DNA of 64,000 nt from contig OZ022257.1 in the NCBI GenBank assembly GCA_963978905.1, positions 36,175,919-36,239,918 of the forward strand. Direction: 5' to 3'. How positions within the stretch are numbered: position 1 is the first letter of the stretch; each line of letters starts with the position of its first letter. The notes below the pieces were generated by a model, which saw nothing but the letters and a program-made list of their open reading frames with translations, was not told the origin of the DNA and did not search any database. Positions 33,090 through 43,300 of the stretch are shown piece after piece. The stretch is from Trichostrongylus colubriformis (taxonomy: Eukaryota > Nematoda > Chromadorea > Rhabditida > Trichostrongylidae). The position numbers and the translations under genes are program-made.

Positions 33090-33345
33090 CATTTCGAATT
33101 TCCTATTACTGTATTTGACCTTTACGAAGACTACAAGTGGTCTACAGGTAAAGAAGTAAGGAACCCTGTGCTACTCGGAACTTTCAGTCACGATCTAAAT
33201 ATTTGGGTTTTTTTCTTTTCTGAATTTATAGTATTTCAACCAGACAACTAGTTGCAACAACGATCCGTAAAACTTGAACACGATCACTGACGCGTTTCCA
33301 ATTACTGCAAACAAAAAAAAAACTGCTGATTCGCTAACCAAAGCC
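33090..33345 (+). repeat. ~250-bp direct duplication, copy 2 (open frame)
   Basis: This is the partner of 32255-32510. A plus-strand frame starting 33060 stays open through TTTGACCTTTACGAAGACTA and reaches CTACAG|GTAAAGAAG at about 33144-33158, which fits a 5' splice site. This could be a duplicated exon with its donor, but no acceptor upstream is convincing, so I record it as a repeat. Confidence 0.6.
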
Positions 33346-35700
33346 ATAAAATTTTCCACGAACACCATGAACAGTGTGTCGCTTCGCAAATGTGCCGCTG
33401 CATAAGAATTCTCATTGGACTCGCTTTGGTCAACCTAGTGCCTTTACGGGTGGGAAGGGCGGGTCCTCCACATTAGGAAAGGAAGGTTTCGAATATCATA
33501 CTTCATGGTTTATGAACCACCATGAGTAAGGGTTCGCTTGATCTTCGTTGCCTTCAGAACATCGAAATGCCCTCAATTCGTGAAACCTACCTACTGATAG
33601 AACCTTTTTTTCTTTTTTCCTTTTTCCAAAGTTGTGTCGGAACACTGACCATTTCAAAGATGAAGTCCTCCATTGAAGCGGCTGCATTCGCCCTATTTAT
33701 GTATAAACAGTGGGCTCTGAACCCTTAAAGATTCTATTACCCGTATGTGTTGTGTGATGAATGGGCGACAATTGAGCTCGAGCATCTTCATCTGTTCTGT
33801 GGTTCGAGCGTTCAACAGAGTGTATAGGTGCAGCCTTACGCAACTTTCACCCACATAGGTTTTAGGCACGATAAGGCTTGTTATCTTACGGATACCTACA
33901 AGTATCTGAGCTGAGTACGGTAGACATCACATGTACACATACTCCAAAACCTTCAATGATTCATTGTGTTTGGAAAGGCTTATCCAATCCATTCGTAGCT
34001 CGTGAAGATTAGAAAACTTGGACTTCATTGACTCAAGGTCTTAGGCATCTGCGGAAGCACATACTTCGAGGCGAATCCCTTCTGGTTCAATTTTGGATGC
34101 ATGTTTAATTACCCCATAGTGAATCATTGAAGACTTGTCACGATAGGCGTCAGTTCGCTTGCAAAATTCATGATGTTTATCCTAGGCCAAAACTCATCAA
34201 CAGCACGCGTTTCAACGACTCTCAAACAACTCTTATTCATCCCTATAAATAAAATTTTGTAATTGTTCAGCAACTCCATAATGGATGATGGAATAGAACG
34301 CACTATGCATCTCACTTTGATCAACTTTCGCTTCGAGGAGGTTCAATGAATAACGCCTGCAAAACCGCTTGTTTCTAGCTGGTTACAGCTAAAAGAAAAG
34401 AGGCAGCAAAGAGAAGAAAAGGCGTATGTTGGGATGAGATCTGCAAATAATCCACTTACTGTTTTTGTATATAATTAATTTTGTTCAAGAACACATTTTC
34501 TAGCGCTTACTCGAAGCTGTCCCATCTCGTATGGTGCAAAAGCTAAGCAGCCCATCAAAGCCTCAGAAACATACAGAGAACTAATCCGAGCACAAATTTC
34601 ACTCAGGCTTTTTCTGAAGTCTGTGATGGATGAGGCGAAAACTCTCTTCGCTGTCACTGTATCCACTGGAGGAGAAGGTCTTTTTGTATTGTATCCACTG
34701 AAGGAGAAGGTCTTTTTTTAGCCCTTTTCTCATGTTTCTGCACCTGGTTGAGGAATTCGTATTGAAATGGGTTCGACGACTACACTGCCTCAATTTGCTT
34801 TTAACCTTCCAAGACAGGAAGCACACCCGAGTGTTTAGCTGCTATCTTCAACGTTTCATATCTCATGTTGATCATCTCCAACGTCCTGTATTGATTCGTC
34901 ATCATCCTTCATTATTCCCGCCCTTCTCTGAGAGCAGTGACGATTGCAGCGATATCTGCATCCCTTGATAAGCGTTCCCTGCTAATCTGCGAGCGATCCT
35001 TTGTGTTTATAAGTTCTTCATGCCCCATAGCGGATTCAGTAAGTCACTGTTAACGATTATGCCTCGATGGACGGTAGGACCTGAATTGTATGCAGATGAT
35101 TGAATATAAAATGCATTTAGAGAATGTTGATAGCGTGAAAATGACAAAGGTTCGCAAATGTCGTGCACGGAACTTGACTAAATTGGCATTTTTAGCGTGA
35201 AGTAATCACAGAAAAGGGCACTTTCGTCATTCATTACTTTCCCTTACTCTTGAAATGCCAACGGGTACTTCGGATGTTCAAAAGTTGGGAGACATGTCTA
35301 TAACAAATAAATATTGAAAGTCGAACGTCATGTTTTCTAAGATAGCCCTACGTTGGCACACTCGGTCGCGACACGCCTCCAAACCCGGCATGGTCAAGTA
35401 GCGGATTGACGAATGAAGGGACGGCCTTTTTCGGATTCATACAGTGATGTAACAGACGGTCAAAAGAAGTCCACAAAGCGAATTAATCAGGAACGAAGTC
35501 CAGCTCCTTTGTTGCTTTTCAGTCCGTCCTTACTCCATTGCAGCACTGCCCAACACCTCTTCATAAGGAAGAAAGAAAAAGACCACATGCTGGTTTACAT
35601 CAGCACACAAGAGGACAGGTAACTAATGGACAAACTATATTATTAAATCTCCACTTTGGATATCTGTCAAAAATTTAGCAATATTTATTAGCTGGGAGTA
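33346..35700. other. unassigned intergenic sequence
   Basis: Only short frames without motifs. A short local duplication at 34660-34720 repeats GTATCCACTGAAGGAGAAGG. Confidence 0.4.
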
Positions 35701-35705
35701 ACTTA

Positions 35706-36168
35706 AAGACACCAGAAGGGGGTAATTTTGGGCTACGGTAGAACAGACGTAGTGTGGACGAGTTAAAGAGGCCGCCATTGCACAAACTCGCCAATTTGAC
35801 GCCTTGGCATGGTGCCAAAAGGAGATGTTTGTATTATAAATCTGTTTTTCCTTTTAATTTTTACTTTGTTCTTTCTCATATTGTTTCTAGATGTACTTAC
35901 ATGAATGTCAATGTAGTTGGGAATGGCCACTCTACTGCGCTGGGAGTCAGGTGCTACAACTAACGTTGGCCCGCGGCCCGTCTCCTACAGCGGACAACTC
36001 GGAAAGTCAGTGTGTTGATGCGAATGGGATGCGAATACACACCGCAGCGTTGCGCTTTTGAGTCCGGGTTTTTTCGCCAATCATCGCTTCTAACCTTGAG
36101 TGTTCATTACATAATGCTCATTTCTTTGCTTCTTCCTCTTGTTTCGGACCCCCTTCCGGTTCCTTTAA
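35706..36168 (+). mobile_element. TTAA-associated dispersed repeat, copy 5 (best ends)
   Basis: TTAA then AGACACCAGAAGGGGGTAAT opens it at about 35701-35721, and CCCCCTTCCGGTTCCT then TTAA closes it near 36168. This is the clearest example of TTAA duplications plus inverted ends in this family. The first 190 bp match 16790-16980; the last part shares TCCGGGTT and CTTCTAACCTTGA with 7725-7760. Confidence 0.75.
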
Positions 36169-36910
36169 TTGTACCACAAGACTGATCGGAACATCAGCGT
36201 TGTCGTGTCACCTCAATCCCGCATCCCTTGGAAAGATATAACTCCGTTATAGGAGAGAGCTATCAGGCAGTTATTGCGTCAGCGCACTTGCAACTCCGAT
36301 ACCTCCTATATTTCAGGATATGAAGGCGAATGACGGTCTATCCACTCAGATGGGGGCTGCTCAATTTCATAGAAGGGAGATGTGGAGATGTCGGTCAGAA
36401 GTTATATCGCGACATCAGATGGTGCACATCCTTCATAGTGAGACTAACGTTGTCGAAAGCCCAACTGGCATCTCTCTTTGTAATTCATCAGCAGCGTTCT
36501 ATATCGGAAACCCCATAAGGCGTGGTGAACTCCTCAATTCAGCCATCAATTCACTGCTCACTTAGAAAATAGTGCGAAGCAGCAGCAATATTTCAGCCTC
36601 AGTCACGCCTTTTTACGCTAGCAGCTCTGACCGTAGCTTAAGATATAACTCCTAACGACTGCGTGAGCTGAGAAAGAAGGAGTCATCGAGATGAGATTAA
36701 GCAGTTGTTGAAGTATCTCGATCCGCCTTAGATGTATCATCCTCAATGCTTGTAGTAATCGATCTCGATCCTCTTGGGAAAATCTTGGGAAAATGGCATT
36801 CCGATTTTTCAGCCCCCTCACATGGGCTCCGTTGAATTTGGTCACCGCGGACTACAAAAAAATGTTTTCGTGGGAAAGAGCAAGTTCAAGTTTGAGGAAA
36901 AATTCCCCTC
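36169..36910. other. unassigned sequence
   Basis: No gene or element boundary is recognised. Confidence 0.4.
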
Positions 36911-36911
36911 T

Positions 36912-37154
36912 GCACTACACTCGCACGAAACCGACAGACCTCAGAGTGAAGTGCTTCTGCAGCGTAAGCACGTACGAGCTATATAAGTCCTGCCCGATTA
37001 TGTGCAGCAGTTGATTGCGGCGCCCATAGTTTGAGAAAGTGATAGCCTGGGAGTCTTGAATGTATTCAAATCTTACTCCCAGAAACAGCGAGTTGAGCTG
37101 AAATTGCATCCCGTCGACACTTCGCTGATAGCGAGGAAGGGCTATCCGAGGCAC
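36912..37154 (-). CDS. candidate exon or short hypothetical protein
   Basis: A 79-codon minus-strand frame ends with TAG at about 36912. Its composition is balanced and protein-like (aromatic, basic and aliphatic residues mixed). On the minus strand, GCAATTTCAG just before CTCAACTCGC (about 37092-37104) fits a nematode-type 3' splice site, so the part from there to the stop could be a terminal exon of ~60 codons. I recognise no domain, and no matching upstream exon was found. It could be chance. Confidence 0.22.
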
Positions 37155-38595
37155 TGGTCTCGGTTTTCAACGTTATAGCGACAGCTTTTCAATCAAGTTT
37201 GTTTGAGCCCACGTTGTGGGTATTTCGAAATTCCGAGCACGAATGAGACGTTCGCTTCGACGCTGTCATTGGTTGAAGCCACTGTGGCCAGAATTTTGCA
37301 TTTTTGTTTAAGCTTGAGTGGACGGAGGGGAGGGTGAATAGCCCTTGCTAAAGCTCAGGGAAAAGTAACGTCGATACCGTCGTTTGGCTCCAGAACTTCA
37401 TTTATACATTTTTACCACATTGGCGATAGCTGACGATAACACTAGAAAAGCCATATTCCTAATCATGATATTACCTCTCATCCATTGAAAATTTGAACAA
37501 CGTTGGTTAGAAACATTTGCTGCACCTTGGTGCAAATGACGCCAATTCAATGGAGTAGTTCATGAAAGTTTGAGCATGCTTGCTCATTGAAGGCTGCGTG
37601 CAAAGTTTCACTCGCATATACAAAAATCCACTTGAAATAGAGCTCCTCAAGGGGGCGAACGACGGGATGGTGGTGCGAGTGGATTGGGACCAGAGAGCAA
37701 AGGAGCAAAGATACGATAGTGACATAGTCAAAGACACGAATTGAGGAGCAAACCAAGATTGGGCGCGAAATTTCGACCGTGCGGCTGTTCAAATTTTGTT
37801 CCGGGAAGTGGCATTGAAAAAACGAGGCTTGCGGTCTTATAGCGACCCCGCAGCACGGCATGTCGTCCTGCGGTCATGCGGCCGGGCGAACCACCGTTGA
37901 GGGGCGAGACAACGATCACGGCTGGCTTAAGACTCTGGTCTGTCTTCAGTTCACTCCGGATTGTGACGCAGAGGACCAGAGAAAAAGGGGGTTTTCGGGT
38001 TCCTACTCGGTTTTTTCGCAGTTTTATGTCGTTCTTTCTCTACTATTACATTGCTGAGCACCCCTAGTTTCATATTCCACAGTTACCCCTTACCCTTTCT
38101 GGTGTCCAGGCACATACTCCATGTCATAATATGCTCTTAATGAGTTGCGGCAATCACTGCATGGCTGAGTGTGAACGAAGCTTAAAATCGCGATGTTTGT
38201 TGGCTGCAAGTAGCTAAAGCACTACAGTACGGCTTACCATCGAAACCATGAACCTCGTCGAATCCAAGTGATTTCTACTTATCCCAAAGTGATTGTAGTC
38301 ATTCCGTGAAACAGTTATATGTGTTTCGCGATCATTTTTACTCTTCAGAATGAATTTCCCCATCATAAGAATATCCAGTTCACCGAACAGATATGAACAT
38401 CTTGCCTTTAGTTTCGAAGACATCATAAAAACGTTAACTGTGAAGTGCGATAACATGCTGAATTCTTACCACATGACAAATTCACCACTTTTTGTGAGCA
38501 AAAACATCATTCATGAAGAGTTATCGTCTAGTTTTCCCGCCGCAATGCATGCCTCGGTGGTTGTGCTATTTTTGTGCGATGAGGGTAGCTTCTAG
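37155..38595. other. unassigned sequence with a TTAA-foldback-like piece
   Basis: At 37545-37650 the order TTCATGAAAGTTT, GGCTGCGTGCAAAGTTTCAC and CAAAAATCCAC resembles the subterminal part of the 20753 and 24340 elements. The 104-codon minus frame over it is a shadow. Nothing else is recognised. Confidence 0.35.
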
Positions 38596-38600
38596 ATATA

Positions 38601-39490
38601 TTAGGTTGGTGAAAAAGTCCTGGGACACTGAGAACTTTTCTTTCAAATTTTAAAAACTTTATTTCTTCGTCATTTCAAATCACAAAGTAATCACCTTCTG
38701 CCTCGATAACACTTTGCCATTTTTTGGGCAGATCACGAATACCTTTTCTCCAGGAGGAAGCTGGCTGTGAGTCGAAGAAGCGCGTCACCTCCGATTCAAG
38801 TTGAGCTTGATCATTAAATTCCTTATCTCTGAGATTTTGTTTGAGGGCCCTAAATAGGTGATAATCGGAAGGGGCAAGGTCGGGCGAATACGGAGGGTGA
38901 GGCAGTACTTCCCATCCAAGCTCCTCCAACTTCTCCCGAGACATTCTTGCAACATGAGGGCGTGCGTTGTCATGAAGAAAGTAAACTTTGTTTCGTCCTG
39001 GCCGCTTTTGTTGCATTGCCTCGCTCAACTTCTGCAGCTGATTAGACTAGATGCTTGCGGTTACTGTGGTACCACTTTCGAGAAATTCGTGGCAAAGCAT
39101 TCCTTGTGAGTCCCACCAACAGCACAGCATCACCTTTTCTTGATGGGTGTCTGTCTTCGATTGAGTCGGAGCCGCTCTCCTTAGGGAAACCACTGGACTC
39201 TCGTGCTATGATTCGCGTGGAAGACCCAGGATTCATCCCCTGTAACGACCCCTCCCAGAAAGTCCTTAATCCGGAATCGACTGAGGAGAGACTGAGCGAT
39301 GCTTAACCTCGATGACCGATCTGAATCGCTCAGTTCGTGGGACACCCAAGTCGAAATAAGTCGAAATAAGTTCAGTGTTATCTACGAATGTGTGGCTATT
39401 GATCTGTAACGTCGATCGACCCACGGATCCTTTTTTCGAATTTTAACTTTTTTTTGAAATTGGTGTCCCAGGACTTTTTCACCAACCTAA
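38601..39490 (-). mobile_element. internally deleted mariner, 890 bp
   Basis: The ends are TTAGGTTGGTGAAAAAGTCC and the inverse, closing with CACCAACCTAA at 39490, with TA duplications at 38599-38600 and 39491-39492. The ends differ from those of the 22154 and 50376 elements, so this is a separate mariner lineage. About 400 bp shorter than a full mariner, mostly missing the DNA-binding region. Confidence 0.92.
38675..39250 (-). pseudogene. mariner transposase pseudogene, C-terminal half
   Basis: The open frame 38675-39028 (117 codons) carries HDNARPH, SPDLAPSDYHLF and the final KKWQ block, so the second and third catalytic aspartates keep their D34D spacing. Upstream on the minus strand an in-frame TAG precedes SNQLQK. 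Beyond a frame shift, TGDESWV and a HANHS motif near 39190-39235 mark the first catalytic aspartate. The helix-turn-helix region is largely deleted. Confidence 0.88.
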
Positions 39491-39494
39491 TATT

Positions 39495-39985
39495 TCATGG
39501 AAAGGCACTTTGGGTTCGATGAAGTTATATTCAATGAAGTCTATATTAGACATTCTTAGAGTACATAAAAGGGAGACATGAGAAAGGACATTTTTTTTGA
39601 AAAGATATTCATTGAAAAAGCGACCAGATTTCAGCGAAGCAAAACTAAGCACACACATCTCCAATTTTTTTTGGTGAACAGTAACGCACACAACGAATGA
39701 GTGTCTCCTTGCACAACTCGTTGGCGGCGGTGTTGATGGAGGTGGAGGCTGTGGCGAATGATTTTAATCATTCAATCGACAACCAGAGATTTTCTACTCT
39801 ATTAACGCATATTTACCACGAGTAGCGTCGCCGCAGAAATGCACCTGAGTGGCCACGTGCAACAATGGTGTGGCACGAGTTTCAAACCACAACTTTTTGG
39901 TTTTCTTGAGAAAGCATCCTAGGCAAAAGCTGCCACTGTATGTTTTCGAATTTGGCGAATAACATGCCTTTCTGGGGTCGTCCTC
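39495..39985. other. unassigned sequence
   Basis: Nothing is recognised in this segment. Confidence 0.4.
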
Positions 39986-39989
39986 TTCC

Positions 39990-40150
39990 AGAAAGTATGC
40001 CGGCGCCACGCTTTTGTGGAGCATATTGGCAAGCACACACGCAATTGACTTGTGATCGCTTCGGGACCCAACAGCCGGCGCTTCCAGAGCGTACGCATCG
40101 CGTCAATTGCGACATGCCGCGGTGCGGGATTCTGACATAATGGTACACAC
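39990..40150 (+). repeat. dispersed repeat R40, copy 1
   Basis: GACTTGTGATCGCTTCGGGACCC and the ATGCCGCGGTGC..GATTCTGACATAA block recur at 62490-62615. Frames of 97-158 codons on the minus strand here overlap the repeat and are not called. Confidence 0.6.
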
Positions 40151-40572
40151 CCCATTTTCCCATGTGTCGACTCACTGATTACGTTGTAGGATCGAGCCCG
40201 GCGGTGTGATGGTTTGTGCAATTGTGAGGAATCAAGAGTTCCTAGAACGAAAAATGGGAACATCTTATCAGAGTACATAGCGAGCGCGGCTACTTTTCTT
40301 CTCCTATTCGTTTGGCCAAAGATCCTACATAGTCTCCAAATCGTACGACACCATGTGTTGCACGTTGCCAGCCAGTACCGTCTTTGGGGTCGCATAGAAG
40401 CGTTGATTTCTGAGAGCTGAAGCTGTCAGCATATGTCTTTAGATGTGGAGGACAATTTGTGTGTCCATTATTGAACTAGAAAACATTTATCTGCTTTTTC
40501 AGCGCCACTACTGAGCAGAATTTATAATCTCGTACAACTATGCAGTTAGCGCTGCGATCGGTAGAATAATCA
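40151..40572. other. unassigned sequence
   Basis: Nothing is recognised in this segment. Confidence 0.4.
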
Positions 40573-40574
40573 TA

Positions 40575-41253
40575 TTAGGTCTGGGCAGAATAAATGGCCG
40601 AAACGTTACTGGCCATAACTTCGCTCAGACACACCTTTATTTGTCGAAATAAAAACCATTCGAATCTACAGAATTTCGCCAACGATCTGGTTGAGAAAAT
40701 ATGCCATCACGATCAAATTCTGGATTGCGAGAATTGATAAAGTCAAGAATGGCATTTTTACCGTGCATAGTTTTTCTGCCGCAGGCTTGCATCGAGAACC
40801 AGGAAAAAGTGGTAATCCGTCAGGGATAGGTCTGGGGAATACGGAGGGTGAGGGAGAGTCTCGATGCTTAACTGCATCAGTTTTTGCCGGGCGCGCAAAA
40901 CAACGCAAAACCGCAGAGTTCGCAAGTCACCCGGCAGAAACTGATCGAGACTCTCCCTCATCCCCCTTATTCCCCAGACCTATCCCTGACGAATTACCAC
41001 CTATTCCCGGTTCTCGATGCAAACTTGCGTCAGAAAAAATTCGCCGAAACTATGCAGGTTGAAAATGCCATCGTTGACTTTATTGATTTTCGCAATCCAG
41101 AACTTTACCATGCTTGCATATTTTCTTTACCAGATCGTTGGCAAGGTCGTGTAATTTCGAATGGTTTTTAATTCGACCAATATAGTTGTGTCTGAGCGAA
41201 GTTATGGCGCTTTGAAAAAAGTGGTCCGCTTTGGCCATTTTGCACACACCTAA
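40575..41253. mobile_element. palindromic mariner-derived foldback, copy B
   Basis: It is 679 bp: TTAGGTCTGGGCAGAATAAA opens it and TTGCACACACCTAA closes it, with TA at 40573-40574 and 41254-41255. Each arm encodes the mariner C-terminus in outward orientation (plus frame 40884-41171; minus frames 40758-40961 and 40666-40908). The off-centre spacer around AAAACAACGCAAAACCGC is the inverse of that in copy A. Confidence 0.85.
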
Positions 41254-41262
41254 TAGAACGCG

Positions 41263-41436
41263 TTCATACTCTGCACCGGTAGGGGTGGCTGCGATCACAG
41301 GCGGAGTGGCACGGGGGAGCTGCAAAGACTAAGCAGGCAGAGAGAATGCAGGCAGTGGGTGGCACAGGCGGCGCGGGCGCAAAGACACGCAGACATGCCC
41401 TGCCGCCGGCACCGCAGAACATGAGCGCGGCGTCAG
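41263..41436. mobile_element. GC-rich MITE, copy 1 (short)
   Basis: The ends are GTTCATACTCTGCACCGG and the inverse of GCTCATGTTCTGCGGTGCC. The interior shares GAGTGGCACGGGGGAG with 47955-48270. Confidence 0.55.
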
Positions 41437-42006
41437 CCTATGTTTCGTCTGTAGACGATTAGCTGTCCTCCTATTTTCTATTTATTTCAAGGCAGCCAGG
41501 ACAATCATATAGCGCATTCATACTTGAGACGCGTGTGGTGCCCCTAGCATTACCGTGTAATCGGCATGAGACCCAACTCTACGGCTCGCATAGCTCGCAC
41601 ACACGGAGCCGCAAGCCGCTCGCCGTTGTATGAAATTCTAACAAAGGGTACACAACCGAGATAATGAGGTGCATTCCATCAAGTCTGTTCGCTATGCAAA
41701 AAGTAGCTGCCTAAACGCCTATATTTGATGATCATTCAATAGACACAGTGCAGGTTCGGTCGAGTTTGACTACAGATTTTCTTTTGCAAAGTTATAGTTC
41801 GCGCGGATATGATTCAACATTTGCATGCCTTCTCCATGCGAGTCACGACCGAGTTGCTTCAGTGAAACTTTTTGGAGTCTCACTAGTTCAGCTATTCCTT
41901 ATCCTTTTTTTCAAGTTTTGCAGATCCGTGTTATGCATGAAGAGAGTGAAATCTACTTGTCACCATTAATGGGCAGATCGCAGGTTATGAAGCAATCGAA
42001 AGAAAG
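41437..42006. other. unassigned sequence
   Basis: Nothing is recognised in this segment. Confidence 0.4.
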
Positions 42007-42174
42007 GCATAATGTAATACTACGACCCAAATGAAAACTTAGAAACTGCTAAATATAATTACTATACCTACAGGAACCGCCCCATACAAGGCCTAATGTG
42101 ATACTACGACCCAAATGAAAACTTAGGAACTGCTAAATATAATTACTATGCCTACAGGAACCGCCCCATACATT
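42007..42174. repeat. 84-bp tandem duplication
   Basis: TAATGTAATACTACGACCC at 42010 recurs as TAATGTGATACTACGACCC at 42094. Both copies run through CAGGAACCGCCCCATACA with only a few differences, so the duplication looks recent. Confidence 0.92.
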
Positions 42175-42300
42175 GTTATAACCAGAGGCTCATGAAACAG
42201 GGGATTTTTGCTGACAAACCGATAGGAAAATTTTCACTAAAGTAACTCAGCACAGATGCAGGTGGTCTGTATACACCTCCGGGGATCATGTCAAAGGGGT

Positions 42301-42457
42301 GTATGTCGTTTGGCGCGGCCCTTGCAGCTAATTTGCCAATGGGGCGCATGGGCCGTCCGGACTCTCCCAGATTTACCTAAGCCTTTTTAGGGGAGGAGCT
42401 TTGGCAGTGCCCCATTGGCAAATTAGCTCCAAGGGGCCGCACCAAACGACCGTCTCC
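42301..42457. mobile_element. hairpin element flanked by 13-bp direct repeats
   Basis: The arms are TGTATGTCGTTTGGCGCGGC and the inverse of GGTCGTTTGGTGCGGCC, each ~55 bp through CTAATTTGCCAATGGGGC. The direct repeat CATGTCAAAGGGG lies at 42288-42300 and 42458-42470, exactly abutting the arms. The centre contains ACCTAAGCCTTTTTAGG. Confidence 0.7.
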
Positions 42458-42639
42458 CATGTCAAAGGGGACTGTGCCCGTATTCATCCACCTCAGAACG
42501 CTTGACACGGAGCGGTGCGATTTCTGATTTTCTGCTGCCCTAAGGGTACACAGCCTCGTGGAGGCTATGTGCACAACCTGAGGAACCACTTCAAACGAAT
42601 TGAAAGAGGGTACCTAAAAGTAATTAGAAAGCGGCTGTA

Positions 42640-43300
42640 ACATAACTGGCCATAACTTCGCTCACACACAACTTTATCTGTTGAAATAAAGACCATTCGA
42701 ATCTACAGAATTTTGCTAACTATTTGTTAAAGAAAATATGCCACCATGATAAAATTCTGGATTGCGAAAATTGATAAATTCAAGAATGGCATTTTTACCC
42801 TGCATAGTATCGGCGAATTTTTTCTGGCGCAGGTTTGCTTCGAGAACCCGGGAAAAGTGGTAATCCGTGGAGAAAATGTCTGTGGAATAAGGGGGTGAGG
42901 TAGAGTCTCGATGCCTAACTGCATAAGTTTTTGCTGGTTGCGCAAAACAACGCAAAACCCCACACTTCGCAAGTCGCTCGGCAGAAACTGATGCATTTAG
43001 GCATCGAGACTCTCCCTCATCCCCCTTATTCCCCAGACCTATCCACAACGGATTATCACTTTTCCCGGGTTCTCGATGCAAGCCTGCGTCGGAAGGAAAT
43101 TGCCGAAACTAAGCAGGCTGAAGAGCAGGTTGAAAATGCCATCGTTGACTTACTTTCGCAATCCGGAATTCGATCATGATGGCATACTTTCTCTACCAGA
43201 TCGTTGGCAAGGTTATGTAGATCCGGATGGTTTTTATTTCGACAAATAAAAATGTGTTTGAGTGAAGTTATGGCGTTTTGAAAGTGGTTTTGCCTAGGCC
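42640..43300. mobile_element. palindromic mariner-derived foldback, copy C
   Basis: It has both arms and the same off-centre spacer as copy B, in the same orientation (AAAACAACGCAAAACCCC at about 42945-42962). Minus frames 42716-43081 and 42727-42996 and plus frame 42931-43179 are the two mirrored C-termini. The outer TTAGG ends are missing or decayed, so it is older or truncated. Confidence 0.8.

Noticed and set aside
39882..40395. 97- and 158-codon minus-strand frames
   Set aside because: They overlap repeat R40 and show no domain or codon bias.
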